A stretch of 64,000 bases of DNA from Methanobacteriota archaeon. GTDB lineage: Archaea > Halobacteriota > Methanosarcinia > Methanosarcinales > Methanosarcinaceae. The notes under the pieces are model-generated. The model saw only the letters and a list, made by a program, of their open reading frames with translations, was not told the origin of the DNA and did not search any database. The position numbers and the translations under genes were made by a program. The stretch is from the NCBI GenBank assembly GCA_023399215.1, contig JAEWQJ010000058.1, positions 1-64,000 on the forward strand. The letters run 5' to 3'. Positions 62,940 through 64,000 of the stretch are shown here, one piece after another (position 1 is the first letter of the stretch; each line of letters begins with the position of its first letter).

Positions 62940-63617
62940 TTACAACCCCACTTCTTCTTTGAATTTCTCAAGCCCGATCTCGTCAATAACTTCTCCGATT
63001 CTTCTGGGCTTGGGGTATTTTTTATAAAAGTTGATTATTTTTTCAACAAGATCCAGAGCCTGCTCTTCGGTGAGGTCTTTTGCCACTATGCTACCAAGTC
63101 TCGGACGGGGTCCTGCACTGCCTCCGACTGATAAAGTAAAGCCTTTTGCTGTACCCATTAGTCCTATATCTTTTATCATAGGTTCGGAGCACGAATTCTG
63201 ACAGCCGGAAACCCCCATTTTGAGTTTGGAAGGAAGCTGCATCCCGTGGTATTTTTCATCTAGTTTTAATCCAAGCCCGACTGAATCCTGTTTGCCTCTC
63301 TTGCAAAACGTAGTGCCTGGGCAAATTTTAACACTGCGGACACAGAGCCCTATAGCAGCTCCGGGTTTTAGATTCAGCTCTCCCCATGCTGCATCCAGAT
63401 CTTCTTCTTTTAACCCTACAATTGCAATCCTCTGGGCTGAAGTAATCTTAAGGGCAGCAGCTCCATACTTTTCTGCAATGTCAGCTATTTTTCGAAGAGT
63501 TTCCGGATATACGATTCCTCCAGGAATATGTGGAGCAATTGCATACGTTTCGCCATCTCTCTGCAGAATTGCAGCTTTTTCGGGAAGATCCCCTTTCACA
63601 TACTCACGACTTACCAT
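62940..63617 (-). CDS. Small siroheme sulfite/nitrite reductase-like protein
   Basis: 225 residues from ATG 63617, with GGAGGAG 11 nt upstream. SAQRIAIVGL and the siroheme-[4Fe-4S] ligands CPGTTFC (C-x5-C) and CQNSC (C-x3-C) match the low-molecular-mass assimilatory-type sulfite reductase of Methanosarcina (the P590 type). The C-terminus lacks a ferredoxin domain. It could reduce sulfite for assimilation or detoxification; the electron donor is unknown. Confidence 0.85.
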   Translation of the reverse strand: MVSREYVKGDLPEKAAILQRDGETYAIAPHIPGGIVYPETLRKIADIAEKYGAAALKITSAQRIAIVGLKEEDLDAAWGELNLKPGAAIGLCVRSVKICPGTTFCKRGKQDSVGLGLKLDEKYHGMQLPSKLKMGVSGCQNSCSEPMIKDIGLMGTAKGFTLSVGGSAGPRPRLGSIVAKDLTEEQALDLVEKIINFYKKYPKPRRIGEVIDEIGLEKFKEEVGL

Positions 63618-64000
63618 ATTATACACTCCTCCAACTTAACTGATTCAGATTTACTTCAAGATTGTTTAGTTTAATCTTTACTTTGAATTTGCTCGATTTA
63701 ATATATATTTTCAAAGTTTGTTTTATTAGATATCGGTTTCAAAATTTTATTGTTACTTGACCTAGGTTTTGAGAGCATTCTAGGTTTTGAGAGCATTATT
63801 TAACCTAAGACCGGCGTTGAAAATCGAAAGCAAAAGCTAAATTCATAGATCAGAGCCGATCAATTACTAAATCAATTAGCAGACGCAGCAAGTCCTGATT
63901 CAGCTCTCCCTGAAATTAGACCCCCATACAGAAGATAAAGAATCCGATATTCCACCACTTTTCTGGGCTAAATATGTTAGAATCCAGGAACATATTTAAG
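63618..64000. other. Window end without a supported gene
   Basis: Contains a direct repeat GTTTTGAGAGCATT at 63764-63797 and AT-rich promoter-like sequence for the minus-strand gene. No frame at the right edge is convincing. Confidence 0.4.

Overview
The window is chromosomal DNA of a methanogenic archaeon of the genus Methanosarcina. The evidence is membrane-bound heterodisulfide reductase HdrED, a dihydromethanopterin reductase, two proteins recognised as methanogenesis markers (2 and 9), the archaeal preQ0/archaeosine gene set, an RNase P RNA of archaeal type, TATA-type promoters and frequent TTG/GTG starts. The species cannot be fixed from sequence alone.

Layout. 1-5.6 kb is AT-rich accessory DNA: the 3' part of a coiled-coil/HD-domain protein, an IS200/IS605-like relic, a DUF89-like protein and a phosphoglucose/phosphomannose isomerase gene broken by one TGA. 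6-18.9 kb is housekeeping: a hydantoinase-like ATPase, two metallophosphoesterases, a DGC protein, queC-DUF366-queE-queD, NifB, a short ferredoxin gene (14822-14998), methanogenesis marker 2, a chorismate-lyase-like protein and tRNA-Thr. 19-22.3 kb holds a secreted GH18/PKD protein between direct copies of a dispersed repeat. 23-33.8 kb holds two DUF116 proteins, three flavin-dependent geranylgeranyl-reductase paralogues, RNase P RNA on the minus strand, and a four-gene cluster ending in DmrX that probably serves tetrahydrosarcinapterin synthesis. 33.9-39.6 kb is a dipeptide/nickel-type ABC transporter operon on the minus strand.

40-55.9 kb is accessory again. It has a PHP protein, a PD-(D/E)XK protein with a decayed copy beside it, an aerolysin-like protein, an aldehyde dehydrogenase with an in-frame UAG, an Mrr-like nuclease between duplicated flanks, and then the most striking block (47.6-51.4 kb). 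There, two near-identical TetR regulators and an additional TATA-binding protein (TBP) share one promoter type: TATA box, operator with an AGAC-CA-GTC core, and a leader of about 145 nt with a long inverted repeat. Two small unknown genes have a related operator. The block looks like a repressor circuit controlling an alternative general transcription factor. An MFS exporter with a decayed MarR gene follows.

56-64 kb returns to core genes: NurA-HerA, HdrE-HdrD and a small siroheme sulfite-reductase-like protein.

Other themes are many short in-frame or intergenic tandem duplications (an 18-bp unit in the ABC ATPase and in the CitG-like gene, 24-bp and 12-bp units in HerA, 42-bp in the Mrr-like gene), several families of dispersed non-coding repeats, and three genes whose frames are interrupted by a single stop codon at a position where the family is conserved.
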